Shown here: positions 24,036 through 38,420 of the stretch, piece by piece
How the letters are laid out: each line of letters begins with the position of its first letter
Position numbering within the stretch: position 1 is the first letter of the stretch
Assembly: GCA_963573385.1 (NCBI GenBank)
Contig: CAUYLG010033245.1
Coordinates: 1-64,000, forward strand
Length of the DNA stretch: 64,000 nt
Origin: Cacajao melanocephalus
Taxonomy: Eukaryota > Chordata > Mammalia > Primates > Pitheciidae
Direction of reading: 5' to 3'
Translations under genes and position numbers: made by a program
Notes under the pieces: generated by a model
The model's database searches: none
What the model was told of the DNA's origin: nothing
Seen by the model: the letters and a program-made list of their open reading frames with translations, nothing else

Positions 24036-25382
24036 GAAAATTGAGGCTGTTAGAATGATAGTAAAGGCATCTGTAGGCCGTAGCTTTGAAAGTTTCAAGT
24101 CACCAGGACAGATATCCCCACCCTCCCGTGTCTTTTGAGCCGCTCCGCCACTTTCTCTTCTCCTTAAGGAAGAATAATAGAGCTTCCAGATCCACATGTA
24201 TCAGGCCCATGCTTATGACATCCCCACCGTTGTTGAAATCTGTTTTGCATATACTGAATATTGATTCTGCTCTTGTTGCAAGTGTTTATCTCCATTGCTA
24301 ATGTAAATATTTTTGTAACATGCAAAGATGTATTTATAAATTCTGTATTATTGATTTTTATCATACTGCAAACAAATGTATCTCTTTGTTAACAAACATA
24401 TATCTAGGAAATAGATTGATTTATGGAGAAAGGTGTGGGGAGGAAGGGAGGTGGTATCAAGCTGGGGAGAATATTCTTGGCCACAGCTGAAGGATACATG
24501 GTAGGTCTTCCTGGAGGTGCATGTTTAATTAGAGGACAGTGTTTTCAGAGGAAAGGGGTGCTTACAAAGTCTTTTTGGAAGACAATCTGATGTGCTCAAA
24601 GGTGTCAGCTACACTTTCAGCTTGGGGAAATTTCAAAAATCTGTAATCCAGGTCAGGAGATACAGAGAAGCAGCTTGCATTGGTGCCAAGCCCAGTTTTG
24701 GCAGGACGCTCTTGAGAAGAAGATATTGGTTTAAATGTAAGGTTGGAGGAGAGGGTAGGCTTTGCCAGGGGAGAATTCCAACACAAAATATTATCAAAAG
24801 CTGAAGTAAGAAGATAGGAAGCAAATAGAAGTGGGGCTCAAGGGGTACACATGCTTGCACCATGTTTTATGAACCATTGCAGACTTTGGTGGGCAGCCTG
24901 GGGCTGATGCTTTTGAAGCCATTCTTCCTGAGCAGTTTCTTGCCTAGGAGCTCGTTACTTTCCCAGGGTAGCCTCTGCAAGGCTGTTACTATGACGACCC
25001 AGAAAGCGAGGGTCCCGATTGCCTGCCAGAGGAGTTTTGGTGTCTCTATGCTCATCCTGGGTTCGGACTTCTGCAAATCATCCCTTTAGGTATCCTGAGT
25101 GCCTGAAGCGTGTGCTGTTGACAAGGCAGCAGATTGTGGGCTGATGGGGGAGCATTTGCATGTACTTTGGCAGCAAGATGGAAACAAGAAGGACCATAGG
25201 CTTCTTAGTGCAGAGACAGATGGGCAGATGGGGAGATAGGTTCCAATCACATGAGCCTGGAAGCTTAGACATACGGCTTGCCCATGTTTGCTTCCATCCA
25301 GTTATGACTACCCTGGCCTGTTAACTCCTTCACCTGGGCCCAGTGCTCCAACTGTTTGAACTACTGATGATAGGCAGTCTAC
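24036..25382. other. Intronic sequence without recognised features
   Basis: Unique-looking sequence. Overlapping small ORFs on both strands (24562-25089) are chance frames. I see no repeat family. Confidence 0.45.
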
Positions 25383-25505
25383 TAGAAGTTTATTAAACAT
25401 TAACTGTGTACCAGGTATGTCTGTGATCATTAATCTTCACCAACTCTGTGAATTGGGAATGAGTTATAAACTCTAAGCCCTCAGAGATTAAATGACTTGC
25501 CCCAT
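25383..25505 (-). mobile_element. MIR SINE fragment, antisense
   Basis: 'tattaaacattaactgtgtaccagg', 'tcattaatcttcaccaactctgtgaat' and 'gagattaaatgacttgcccca' are in reversed MIR order. It stops where the MER5A begins. Confidence 0.55.
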
Positions 25506-25691
25506 CCATGGTTCTGGAACTTGCGTGCATCAGAATCACCCGGAGGACTGTGGAAACACAGACTGCTGAGCGCCACCCTCAGAGTTTCTGACTCAGTACG
25601 CCTGGAGTGGGACCCAAGGATTTGCATTTCTCATAAGGCCCCAGGTGCTACTGATACTGCAGCTCTGAGAATCACACTTTGAGAGCTACTG
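25506..25691. mobile_element. MER5A (hAT-Charlie MITE)
   Basis: Full 190-bp element: 'atggttctggaacttgcgtgcatcagaatcacc', 'cccaaggatttgcatttct', and end 'cacactttgagagctactgg'. The imperfect terminal inverted repeats correspond to CAGTGGTTCTC / GAGAACCACTG. Confidence 0.8.
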
Positions 25692-25849
25692 GTCTATTTC
25701 AAACAGTGAAGGCATTCAGAAGCAGCATCCATGCTCAGGACTTCCAGATTCCATCACCTATGTCTTTTCAGCTGACGTGAATTGCTCCCTGGTATGTGTC
25801 TGGAATGAGCCACGTGTTTTCGTTACTTGAATGCCTTCTCAGGTAATAT

Positions 25850-26165
25850 CTTCTTTTCCAGGAACATCCTACCCCTTGATTCTCCATCTGGCTGCCTCAA
25901 CCCATCCTTTCTGATTCAGCTTAGTGTTTCCTCTTCTAGGAAGCATTTCTTTAGCTCCTACCCACACGTTAGTTACTCCTTTGTGCTTCTGGGATTCCCC
26001 ATACAGACCTGTATTTTAATGTCTATCACATTGTTTGGTCACTGTTGCTTTACTTCTCTGACCATTCGCCCCTTGATGGTGCCTGCCACATATTTCTTGC
26101 TTGGTGTGCACTGTGCCTTACCTACTAGACGTTCAGGAACTGTGGTGAAATAACTGGTTGAATAA
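25850..26165 (+). mobile_element. L2 LINE 3' end
   Basis: 'cctcttctaggaagcatttct', 'ctcctttgtgcttctgggat', 'atcacattgtttggtcactg' and a terminal 'tgaaataactggttgaataa' follow L2 order. Confidence 0.55.
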
Positions 26166-27569
26166 CATCAGTGAGTTGCATCGTGTATGTCAGGTTAATA
26201 GAGACCACGCCACCACACCTGGGATGGGTATGTCTCCTTCATCTCTCTGTGGCCGTGGGGGTACCTGGATACTTTGTATCAGTTGTTCCTGAAGAGACTG
26301 ACTTCAGAAAAGTTCTAAACTGAGTGTGCTGCTAGCACAGCCTCCTCCTGGTGAAGCTTCTCTCACTTACTTGAATGGGCATCCTATCTGACTTCAACAT
26401 CTGTCTTCCGCTGACTGCCAGTATTGGCTTGGCAGTCTGGATGCCTGGCCGTCCCCATTCTCCTTTATTCCACTCCGTGTGTCCCTTCCAAAACTGTGTG
26501 CTGTGACAAGAGGATGACTTTCTCAGGGAGATGATGGTTTTGGTGGATGAATAGTTGGGACCCTCTGTTCAAATCCCCAGATACCCTTCTATAAGTTTAT
26601 TCACCCTGGAATAAGATGGTAGTGCCCGCTGTGCTGGGCATTGATGAGCCTGGAAATCTTTGTTGAAAGATTGAATGCATGTCTGAGAGGGGAGAGATCT
26701 CTCTACACAAATTTGTGGCTGTTAGAGGTGATGGATGGATGGAGGCTATGGCCATGGGTCTGAACAGTAAGATGCAAAGAAGATGGGGGTGGCATTTTGG
26801 GATGGGAAGAGTGAGGTCAATTGGAACAGAAATGAACATGATGCCATACACATTTGAGCTGCCTGTGTGTTATCCAGAGATGCTCCCTGAGCTTCTGGCC
26901 ATAGGCACCTTCATGAATAATACCAAGAGGAGAGAGAACATCTCCACTTCAAATGTGGGGATGAAGCAGTGTTTGGAGCTCCCTGGCAGTTTACCCATTC
27001 ATTCCACACTCATGGAAACTGCAGTAATTTAGAGCAGCTCAGTATTTAGACTCAACTGTGTAATTCATCCTGATGTTTCTCATTCATCAAAGCCTTGTGT
27101 TTGTTTGTATTACCATGAGAAAATTTTTTTTAAATGTGGAGAAAAAAGATCCCCCTCCTTTCACTGCAGGCAAATTATGGCAGAGTTACAACCCTTGGGG
27201 CCCTTCAGGGAAAGGAACATCTTGCTTCAGTTAGATATAAATAATGAACAATAATTAGAAAGGTTTCTTCATCGAATTTGTTATTTTATGTTTCCTTTCA
27301 TCTGTAATGTATTGAAACAAATACTGAGCTCCGTTTCTGGGCCACATAGCAGGGACCTAAGGAATGCTATGCCGTGTGTCTCCAAAGCAGGGGGAAGCAT
27401 CTGCAGCTGGCCCTTCTGTGTGCTGGCTGGGGGGCGCTGCTCTCGGCCCTAGGTCCAGAGTTGTGGATGCAAAAATGGAGCTCCTTCAGCTTCAGTCCTT
27501 CAAATTCTTATAGTCTACTGGGGACCCAGAGTAATCACTACTGGTTACCATCAGGGACTGCTCTGAGAG
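26166..27569. other. Intronic sequence without recognised features
   Basis: No repeat is recognised. 27020-27330 is AT-rich, repeat-free sequence with TAAT cores, a weak candidate for conserved non-coding DNA. Confidence 0.35.
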
Positions 27570-27690
27570 CTGACCACAAATCACATTTAATCCTCATGGC
27601 AATCCTCTGCAACAGGCTCTGTTTCTATCTCCATTTTTAAAGAACTTGGAAACTGAGGCACAGATAAGTTAACTAAATTTTCTAGACCAC
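27570..27690 (-). mobile_element. MIR SINE fragment, antisense
   Basis: 'cacatttaatcctcatggcaatcctctgcaacagg', then 'ggaaactgaggcacagataagtt', is reversed MIR. Confidence 0.65.
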
Positions 27691-28854
27691 AGTGTTGGTT
27701 GTGGGGGGCAGACAGGCAAGGTAGGTAGTCGGACTCCAGAGCCCTTGCTTGTCTCTGCTCTGGCATGCGGCTCTCTGAAGTCCCAGTGAGCTCATTCTGC
27801 CACAGAAACCCACAAGGTGAGGATAAGGGATAGGGAGACTGGGGTGGGGACAGCTCCCCAAGGAAAGAGGCAGCTATTGGCTGTTGGATTTTCAAGGGGC
27901 TTGTAGAGGTGTTGTTAGAGGAGGGAGATAAAGGCAGATGCAGCACTGTGGCCTGATGCCACGGATGGGGAGTGTGTGGGATTTCCCATTTCAAGGTTGG
28001 CTATGGTGCTGTGTGCAGGTGGGGAGAAAAGCCAGAGATAAGACCAGAAGATGGAGGGTTGAATAGTTCCAGTTGAGAGACTTGCTCTTCCTGTGGAAAC
28101 AGTGACTCAGAGAGAGGGAGGGATGGTGATGTGGGTTGATAAAGAGGAGAGACTGAGATTTCTAGAAGAGAAATAAGTAAAGAGTGATCAGGTTGGAACC
28201 CAGAGAGAAGGACTGGCTCCCCACTGGGCTTTTTTATTTTGCAATTCTGTTTGGTACCTGACATTCTCTCAGCATGCTGAGCTAGGTACGCTCTTCTGAG
28301 ACGAGTAAAATCTTCATAGCGACTCGTCCTTTCTGCTGTGACTATTCATCCTTCCCTAGAGGAGTCTCCTCCTCTGCTCCTAGCTCAGAATTCTGCTCCT
28401 GAGTCAGCTCTTGGGCTGCCGATGGCCGTTCTTCATGAGCTCCCCACTCCAATGTGCACCTGCCACTCCTCTGAGGACAGCAAACCCAAGGCCCTCAGAA
28501 GTACTTTGGTTTTTTCATCATCTTTTAAATAATTGCCAACATTTTAAAATCAGGAGAGATTTAAAAAAACTTCAATTTTCTTTATTTTTTCAAAAACCAA
28601 ATTGGTTGGGGAGGTCATGGGGAGGAAGCATTTGAAGTCAATAATTGGCTGAACCACTAGCATAGCTGCAAGCTTTGGAGGGGAGGCCTCTTAATTTACC
28701 CTGAGTGAGTTGGTCTCTGAGTGCGTTTCTTCCCCATGCTGTCTCTGAGTGTCATGGGCCAGCCATCATTATCGTCCATCTTGCCAACATAGGTCTCTTT
28801 CCTGCCCAGCCTCTGCAGGTGTCTGAGTTGGAGATCCACAGCAGACAACCTCTC
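27691..28854. other. Intronic sequence without recognised features
   Basis: Overlapping minus-strand ORFs at 27587-27994 and 28001-28264 show no protein similarity that I recognise. No repeat is seen. Confidence 0.4.
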
Positions 28855-29010
28855 ATGTTGCCCTGTTTGATACTGTGATTCTCCGTCTATATGTCTGCTT
28901 CTATAGCTGGACTACAAGCTCCTTGAAGGCAGGAATCATGTCTTACTCATCATTTTATCCCTCTAGTTCAGTAAATAATCTGTTTTTAGGTGCTCAGTGA
29001 TCTTATTGAA
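28855..29010 (+). mobile_element. L2 LINE 3' end
   Basis: 'agctggactacaagctccttgaaggcaggaatcatgtctta' is the conserved L2 3' block, followed by 'ttaggtgctcagtgatcttattgaatta'. It ends about 215 bp before the exon acceptor. Confidence 0.7.
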
Positions 29011-29044
29011 TTAATCCACACTGAGAAAACATACCTGTAATTGA

Positions 29045-30501
<1,457 letters not shown>

Positions 30502-30511
30502 TACACACACA

Positions 30512-30560
<49 letters not shown>

Positions 30561-30562
30561 GC
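30502..30562. repeat. (CA)n microsatellite
   Basis: CA dinucleotides with two AT interruptions; the longest perfect run is about 38 bp (30519-30556). Confidence 0.95.
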
Positions 30563-31539
30563 GTACACATTTCTGTGCTGCCCTCCAGCCACTCCAGTGA
30601 CTTCCTGGCCTTCCTGCAGAGTAATGGATGTCAGGACAGCCTGGGGCAAGCTCTGGGGTCACTAAGGCCCACCACCCTGCCCTTCATGGTCCTTAGTAAT
30701 CTGCCAGCCCCTCCCTGATGTGTTCCATGGGGTCCGGAGAGAGAGGCCTGAGTCCCCCCTTTGCTTTGGAAACACGTGGGCATCAGGCAGAGTGCAGCCT
30801 CTATCCCGTAGCAGGCTGGGGCATCTGGCTGTGGTGCCATGTGGAGTGAGGCCCACTTAGAAGGCAGTCGTGCACAGGACGACTTGTACAGGATCCCATG
30901 CTCAGGATGACTTTTCCTTGCCGTTTAGCCACATTGAACAGCAGAATGTGTCTAAGCTCTGGAGGTTGACACATTTATGTATGAATTCTGGTTTCATGTT
31001 ACCAACATTGTAAAATGGAGCACACCATTCTCTGTGTCTGGGAACTCTTGGAGTTGAGAAAGACCTGGGCAACTTTCCATTTGGGGGTCTCCTTAGATAC
31101 GTAAAAGATCTGAAAATACATATCATGCTAAATTTTGAATGTTTGGATTTAATAAAGTAATACTTTGACAATAATAATAGAATGCAGTGTAACTGTGCTA
31201 TTTCTCATGCTTACAAGATTTACTAAAACCTCTTAGCTCTCACTATACTGCAAAGGATGGTGCTCTAGCCTTAAGCCGCAGGGTCTTCTTTCATCCCTGA
31301 CAGTGAATCTTTGTGTCTGTAGGTGACCTCATTTGAAGATAATAAACACAAAGTTGATTTAAGGCCTTTTGTGCATGTGAGGCCTGGGCCAAATGGCCTT
31401 TGAGTTCCCTTTTCCAGCTTACTTTGACTCTCAGAGAGCCAATACTCATCCACACAGGGTATTATGAAGATTCATTACATAATGCTAAAAAAAAAGCACT
31501 GCTTAGGGAAAAAAAAGATAGCTACTTTTGACTTTGTTA

Positions 31540-32400
31540 AAGTTCTGTTCATTACAAGGCACTTTAAAGAAAATAAAAAAGTAAGTCACACACTGGGAGG
31601 AGATATTTACAATATATGTAACTAATACAAGATTACTATCAAGAATGTATCAATAAGAAAAGCTCAAACAACTTAATAGAAAAATGGAAAGAGACTTGCA
31701 CAGGCCTTCCACAGAGGAGGCAACACAAACGGCCAATAATCGAATAAAGAGATGTTCAAAATTATTCGTGGTCTGTAAAATGCAAATCAAGACTATAAAG
31801 ATTATATCATTTTACAGCAATTAGATTGGCACAAAATGAAAGGTGGTGAGGAAGATGTGGAGTAACAGGTGGTTAATTGCTGGTGGGGGTGTGCTCAGTA
31901 CAATCACTTTGGAGAAGAGTTCAGCTTTCTCTTATAAAATGGGACACTCACATCCGTATGGCCTAGCAATTACACTCCAATATATCCACCCAAAATAAAT
32001 GTCCACATGCACTTTTGGAGACAAGAAAGGCCACGGTAGCACTTCTTGTAGAACCTAAACCATGGAAAGAATCCAAATGACCATTAACAATATGAAGAAA
32101 GATATTGTCTGCAATGAAATGGATGAATCTTAGCAGAATAATATTAAGTAAAATAAAACATTAAGGGCAACTTCATACAGACAAACTAATAGAAGATGAT
32201 AACAGAGAATATTATGCCCTCTTCAAAATGTATAAAATATACATACACGCACATCCAAAGCAAGGATAAAATACAAGACTCACTACAGTGGTTTTATGGG
32301 AGGAAGACTCAGAGCATCAGGAAGGAGAGAAGGACATTGTCGGTAAGTCAGTGTTGGTGTTAGGTTTAGATGAGCAGGAGATTTTATAAAATTAGTTAAT
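31540..32400 (+). mobile_element. Old L1M LINE fragment (3' part of ORF2 and 3' UTR)
   Basis: 'aacttaatagaaaaatgga', 'aacggccaataatcg', 'tgcaaatcaagactataaag', 'aattgctggtgggggtgtg', 'cctagcaattacactcc' and 'gaagaaagatattgtctgcaatgaaatggatgaatc' follow the L1 ORF2 C-terminal region, very diverged. It could be HAL1 instead. 30563-31539 before it shows nothing. Confidence 0.65.
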
Positions 32401-32596
32401 GAGTTAATTCAAAAAGAGAGCCATTCCTGGAGAAATATACGGGTATCCTGAAGCAAAGGTTGTCATTAATCTCATTCTGCTCACCTCCCTAGTCTTCCAA
32501 GTGCATAAGTCCAGACCAAGCTTGGGTCCTCACAGGTACTGACCCCTTCCCTCTTTGCAGGCTACATGTGCCTGCTTATGGCTCAGAAAGGCCAAC

Positions 32597-32798
32597 ACAC
32601 ACCATGGACCCTCTGGAGGGTGATAAACCTGGAGATGCGTCATTAGAGAAACACCTCCTCATCGTTCCAGCTACCCCTTGTCCATTGGAGGCACTTAGGA
32701 AACCACTCACCCTCTGGTGATATTTAGAGTCTTATGAATACAACAATGTTAAAAAATCAGTAGCAAAGGATGTAAACAAAGGATTTCTTATCAATGCC
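32597..32798 (+). repeat. Local duplication, copy A
   Basis: About 200 bp from 'acaccatgg' to 'tcttatcaatgcc' that recurs at 33740-33928 in the same orientation. By eye there are about 12 substitutions over about 180 aligned bases plus a few indels. It resembles no repeat family known to me. Confidence 0.9.
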
Positions 32799-33739
32799 TA
32801 TCACTTTATGGTATCTAATCTAATCTTTTTTAGTACATAGGATGGATTATTTTTTTGATACCTTCATTTTATGAACCCCAGACTGGCTATGGGATCACAA
32901 ATCTCTCTCTTGCATTTGGATCTCTAGGAAAAAAAAAAAAAAACTGACTGCCAGCACTAGACAAATGTTAAGGTTTTTATAACTAGTGTCATAAAAGTGA
33001 GTTTATAGTATTGTCAGACAATGAAGTGTGCTGCATATTTTTTACTGGAAGAAAAGCTCAGATTCACTCTCAAATCCTCCTTCTTCCTGTACCTGTTTGG
33101 ATGACTACCGGAGATAAATGCTTGTCTGAAATCTGTCCTCTTCCCAACTCCAAAGGAGCAGTTCCTCTGCTCCCTGCTCCCAGACTATGACTTCAGTAAC
33201 CTTGTGAATCCCTAAGCCCAGAGTAGACCAGGCTGGAGAGATGGCTGTGCCCTAAGTGAAGATGGTGATTTGAATCCAGAAACTAAAGAACAAATCCAGC
33301 AAGTAGGGAATTATGGGCCTGGTATTCAGGGAGGAACAGCCTCTCCAAATCCCAAACAGAGCCTGCTGCCACGTAGTGTGGACAGCCTGTCAGAAGTGAG
33401 GAGATGCCCACCGAGGGGCTTCTCCTGGAAGCTTCTATATCAATTGATGGACAGTCACACTTCGAACTTTCAGTTGCTCTTTGGTGACTCAGCTCCATTT
33501 TCAGGGAGTATTTGGTAGTGGAGCAATGTCTAATTGCCGCAAAAGTCAAGGAGGTTGGTATGGAGGGTGACCCTGGATAACTGCTATTATTTTCTCCTTG
33601 GGAGTGCTAAGGCTTTTAATGACATGAAACCAGTTTAGGTGGGGAATTGCTTAGAGTGATCACTTGTCTATACTATCCGAATCGGAGAAGGGTTATGTCT
33701 TGGTTGACTCACCTCTGGGACCTACTCCTTCATGCCGAC
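32799..33739. other. Intronic sequence between the two duplicate copies
   Basis: Single-copy in this window. The overlapping ORFs on both strands at 33270-33549 are chance frames. A short A-run lies at 32929-32943. Confidence 0.4.
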
Positions 33740-33928
33740 AGACACCATTGAGCCTCTGGAGGGTGACAAACCTGGAGATGAGTCATTAGAGAAACAAATC
33801 GTTCCAGCTACCCTTTGTCCATCAGGAAATCACTAACCCTCTGGTGATATTTAGAGTCTTAATCATGAATACAACAATGTTAAAAAACCAGTAGCAAAGG
33901 ATGCAAATAAAGGATTTCTTATCATGCC
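33740..33928 (+). repeat. Local duplication, copy B
   Basis: Direct partner of 32597-32798, 1.14 kb downstream. Relative to copy A it lacks about 8 and 11 bp in the first half and has 4 extra bases (ATCA) in 'gtcttaatcatgaa'. 33929-34374 after it holds nothing recognised. Confidence 0.9.
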
Positions 33929-34374
33929 AGTGGCCACTAAGATAGGGACAAGTGAAACCTTATCAGGCTTTGATGAGGAGAATATGAAAGAATTTGGAAT
34001 GGAAGAGAAATTTTATTTATTAAGAGACTACAACACATTTCCACAACAAACCTGCCTGGCACCCAGTAAGTCTCAATAAATACAGGATTGCTCCTGAATG
34101 AGTCATCTATTTGCCGTCTGCCTGAGCAGAGGCAGATAAATCGGAGACAAGGTTCCTGTCATCAGTTAACAGGTTACCTCCTTAGATTTCATAGTGGAAG
34201 GGACAAGAGAAATAGCTCCAGGGTTCCTTTCAGGCTTGTCTGTTGATAACCTTCTCTTGGGAAGAAGATTTTCCTGGTGCTGAAAGACGTGTCACAAAGT
34301 GAGAGGAGAGAGGCTGCTTCCATTTCTCTGAGCCACCTGCACCTATCAGGACTAAGGGAAGACTAGACGAAGGA

Positions 34375-34595
34375 TTGGCAAACTCTGATTCCTGGTCAAA
34401 TCTGACCTACAGCTTGTTTTTATGAAGATTTGTTGGAAAACAGCCCAACTCATTTATTTACATGCTGTTTATGGCTGCTTTCCTGCTATTTCAGCAGAGT
34501 TGAGTAGTTATGATGAAGAGATATGGCCCACAAAACTCAAAATATCCATGATATGGTCCTTTATAGAAAAAGTTTGAGGACTCCCGGTCTAGACA
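34375..34595. mobile_element. hAT-type non-autonomous DNA transposon relic
   Basis: Same family as 23216-23427 but with another part retained: 'ttggcaaactctgattcctgg', 'cagcccaactcatttatttacatg', 'gctgctttcctgctatttcagcagagttgagtag' and 'tttatagaaaaagtttgaggactcccgg'. Confidence 0.7.
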
Positions 34596-34911
34596 GGGAC
34601 AACCCAGAGACATTGCCCCTAGCTGTGCTTCCTCTCATAGCACACAGGCACCTTTAGTAGGTAGCATATCCTCTAACTCCATATAAGTGAATAGTGTGCA
34701 GGCATATCTACTAAGAAGCTCCTGCTGCAGCCATTTAACAGCTCATAGGCACCTCTAGTAGTGCATCATCCAGCTCTGCACCATCTAACAGCATTCGGGC
34801 TCTGCCCCTTCTTGTTCTCTAGGTCTGTCCCTGGTGGGCTAGAAACTTCTCCCTCATTGCACTGAGACCCAGCTTTACTGCTGGTCTGGCCTGGTCTCCC
34901 TCTGAAATCTA

Positions 34912-35085
34912 CTGAGCAATCTCTACATCCCAGGCATTGGGCCAGGTTATTGACATACATTCATGCTTTCATCTGAAACAGACTACTTGATTATTATCTC
35001 CACGATGTAAAAACTGGACCTGAGCCTCAGAGAAACTAAGTGACTTGCCTCAGGTTCACATGGATGTGAGTAATTAGTGACATGG
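34912..35085 (-). mobile_element. MIR SINE, antisense
   Basis: 'tgagcaatctctacatcccaggcattgggccagg', 'tgagcctcagagaaactaagtgacttgcctcagg' and 'gtgagtaattagtgac' are reversed MIR. Confidence 0.6.
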
Positions 35086-36784
35086 TCACCAAAACATCGT
35101 TCCACTTGTGCTTCTTCCCATGCGGTGGCAACCTTGTCTTTTCTATACCTCAATGTGTTTCAACCCTCTTTATGTACTCTTTACATGTGCTTTTATTTCC
35201 TTCCCTCTCTAACACCAAAGTAGCAAGATACATGCCTGACTCCCATGTTTAGCAGCCATACTGCTCCTTCCATGTGTCGTAGCAAAGGTTATTGAAGTCT
35301 GTGACTTTATCTTTTCATTTTCAAACTATTAAAATATCCATTACAGAAACTTGGAGATGCAGAATTGAACTTGCAAATGGTTCAAATTTATACGATAATA
35401 ACTTCATCATATGAAGTCAGACTTTAATATTGCTGATGGGATTCTTTTTTTCTTTAGCTTGATCAACTTCATAAAGCAACATCCAGCATAACCCAATTTC
35501 GCGCAGTGCTGGGGCTGACCTGGGCCACCAATTGATTAAGCCTTTCCATAAATCAGACCTAATATTTAATAACACTGTCAAATAGAATATAGTGTTAATA
35601 GTTTAAATGTCAATCTTCATTGCTTATTGAGTTCTTTGAATAAGTAGACGAGTAGCTTGTTTCAGACCCTGTGGCTGGAGATAGCATTTTTCAGAGGAAA
35701 GTAGCTTTTTAGGCCAGCATTTGGTGGTAACAAAATGTGGAGTTTTCCTCTCAGTAAATATAGTGAAGTCATAAAGTGTGAATGCAAATGCAGAAAGAAA
35801 AGAAGCTCACAAATCTAATTTCCACCCCTGGTCTAATGCTTGCCCTTGCACTAGGTTGCATGTGGGCGTCACCTCTTAGCACCATTTGTTCCCTTCCTCT
35901 TCCTTTCTGCTCTGTGTTTGGGTTGCTCTCCTTGCACACAATCTCTGCTTAGTGTCAGTGACTACACCTGTGGCAGAAAAGCTGATCCCTGGAAGGATGG
36001 CAGTCTTTCACAGTGCGATCAGGAACTTTGGCACCCAGAGAACCCTCCATTTGAAAAGGGCAAGGTGAGGAAGGTGGTCTCGTATGTGGCAGCTCCTGGT
36101 TCCATGGCATGCTGGAAATTCCTACTGAGGAGTAGGATGAGGCTTATATGGGTGGACACTTCTTTGCACTTTTGGGATGATAGATTCAAAGATCAAGAGA
36201 GTTTGACCAAGATGATGGAAGGGGATGTAGAGTAGATAGCCCTGTGTGGTGCAAAGCAAGAATACTGCCTTCTACAACAGCAAGAATCCTTGTAGCTATG
36301 ATCCGAGAAAGACATTCTGTTCTTTCTCTGCTTCCAAGTCAGTATGGATTGGGGATTTGTAAGTCTCTTTCCCTCTCAGCCATTCACATTGGATAATCAT
36401 TCATCTCTATATCTTATGTACCTGCCCAAAAGACCCTATATCCATTTTGCAATTTGGATGGTATCTTCTCTCTGTTCATTCATATATGAACTTATCCATT
36501 CAAGAAATGTAGTTTGAGTAGCCTCTTCCTTTTAGGGATTAGAAAATGTGTGTTTAAATTCTATGTTCAACCTAGTCTGTGGCTTGGAACAAGTGTATTC
36601 TCCTTTCCAAACCATCTGTGATACTTGAGGAAGACCTGTCCAGATTAGTTGCGAGTATACCAATGTATAGTGTCTAAAGCATCCAATGTGGTTGTAGCAC
36701 AAGGTATACATTCAGCAGGTGTCAGCAAACTGTCTTAGCATCTACTATATGTTAGAGAAAGATTTTTTAAAGAGGCCATAGCAC
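35086..36784. other. Intronic sequence without recognised features
   Basis: No repeat family recognised. 35440-35640 is repeat-free AT-rich sequence with a few homeodomain-like cores. The small ORFs at 35886-36235 overlap in two frames and are chance. Confidence 0.4.
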
Positions 36785-38420
36785 TTAGTCTTTTATGAGG
36801 TATAATTGAAATACACATATAGTGTCTATTTCATGAGTTTAGACAATTTATGCAATTCTGTAATAATCACCCCAAACAACATGTCTATTTCCACCACCTG
36901 CAAAAGTTTTCTTTTGTCACTTTCTAGACATTTTTCCTCATCCCCAGAGACAACCACTTGCAGATTTCTAGCACCACATTTACCTGCTCTTGTAGTTCAT
37001 ATAAATGGAATAATATAGAATATATGTATTTGTGTTTCCTTCTTTCACCCAACACAATGTCTATGAGATTTACCCATGGAGTTGTGGTTATGAGTACTTT
37101 TTTTTTTCTGTGAATGATAGTCTATTGTATGAATAAACCTTGATTTGTTTATTCATTCTCCAATTGGCGTACATTTTAGTTGTTGTTAATTCAGAGCTAC
37201 CATAAATATGACAATATGAACATTATTATATAAGTACTTTGTTGAAATGTGTCTCCATTTTTCTTAGCTAAATTTGAAAGAGTGAAATTCCTGGATCATT
37301 ATGAAACTGTCTAACTACCTCCTATGTGGTTATGCTCTTTTGCACCCTCTCTGGTAACATACTTCTTGCATACTTGTAAGTCCTGGTTTCTGAATGTCCT
37401 ATCCAGCATTAGTGTTGACAGCACTTTTGGTTGCAGCCAATTTAGTGGGTATGAACAGAAATCTGGTTATTGATTTAATGTGCTTCTCTTTGGGGACTAG
37501 TGATGCTGAACGTTTTTTCATGTGCTTATTGGCCATCCATGTATCTTCTTTCATAAAATGTGTGCTTAAGTCTTTTGTTAATATTTGTTGGGTTTTTTAT
37601 CTTTTCATTGCTGATTTATATTCATTATTTTATATATTTTGGATAGAAGTCCTTGATAAAATATAAGTACTACAAATATAATTCTTAGTCTGTAACTTGC
37701 CTATTCATTTTGTTCAGTTGAACTATCACCATTTATTAAAATAAATTGTATTTTATCAATTGACTAGATACCTCAATTGACAGTCAACTGGTCATGTATA
37801 TGTTGGTCTATTTCTGGACTCTCTATTCTGCTCCATTGATCCATGCATCTATTCTTATGCCAATATAAAAATATCTTGATTACTGAAGTTTTAAAATAAT
37901 TCCTTAAATCAGGTATTGTAAGTTCTTCAACTTTATTCTTCTTTTACAAGACTGTTTGGGCAATTTCTGATTCTTTACATTTCCACTTGAATTTTAGAAT
38001 CATATTGTCAATTTCCTCAGAAATGCCTATTGAGATTTTGATAGCAATTACATTTAATATACAGATCATTTCAGGGAAAATGTATTTTTATAATACTGAA
38101 CCTTTCAATCTATGATGAGCATAGTTTTTCTGTTCAAAAATACAAACTTCTGTCTTCACTGATTTTCACTGCTATTTTCATATTTTATTGATTTCAACTT
38201 TTTTGTACATAAAATATTTTTTTTTCTATTTTACTTTGGTTATAATTTTCTCGTACCTCTTCTAGCTTCTTAATGTTAAAACTTACATAATTAATTTTAC
38301 ACTTATTTTCTTTGCTAATATAAGCATTAGAGTTATAAACTTCCCTCTAAACACTGTTTTAGCCCCATCCTGTGAATTTTTGTGTTGTGTTTTCACTATC
38401 ACTTAGTTGAAAATATGAAG
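36785..38420 (-). mobile_element. Old L1M LINE fragment, antisense
   Basis: Reversed L1M 3' UTR ('gaggtataattgaaatacaca') leads into reversed ORF2: 'catttacctgctcttgtagttcatataaatggaataatata', 'tttcatgtgcttattggccatcc', 'ggtctatttctggactctctattctgctccattgatcc', 'gattactgaagttttaaaata', and near the end 'ataaacttccctctaaacactg'. Several internal deletions are evident and no frame is intact. Confidence 0.87.
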
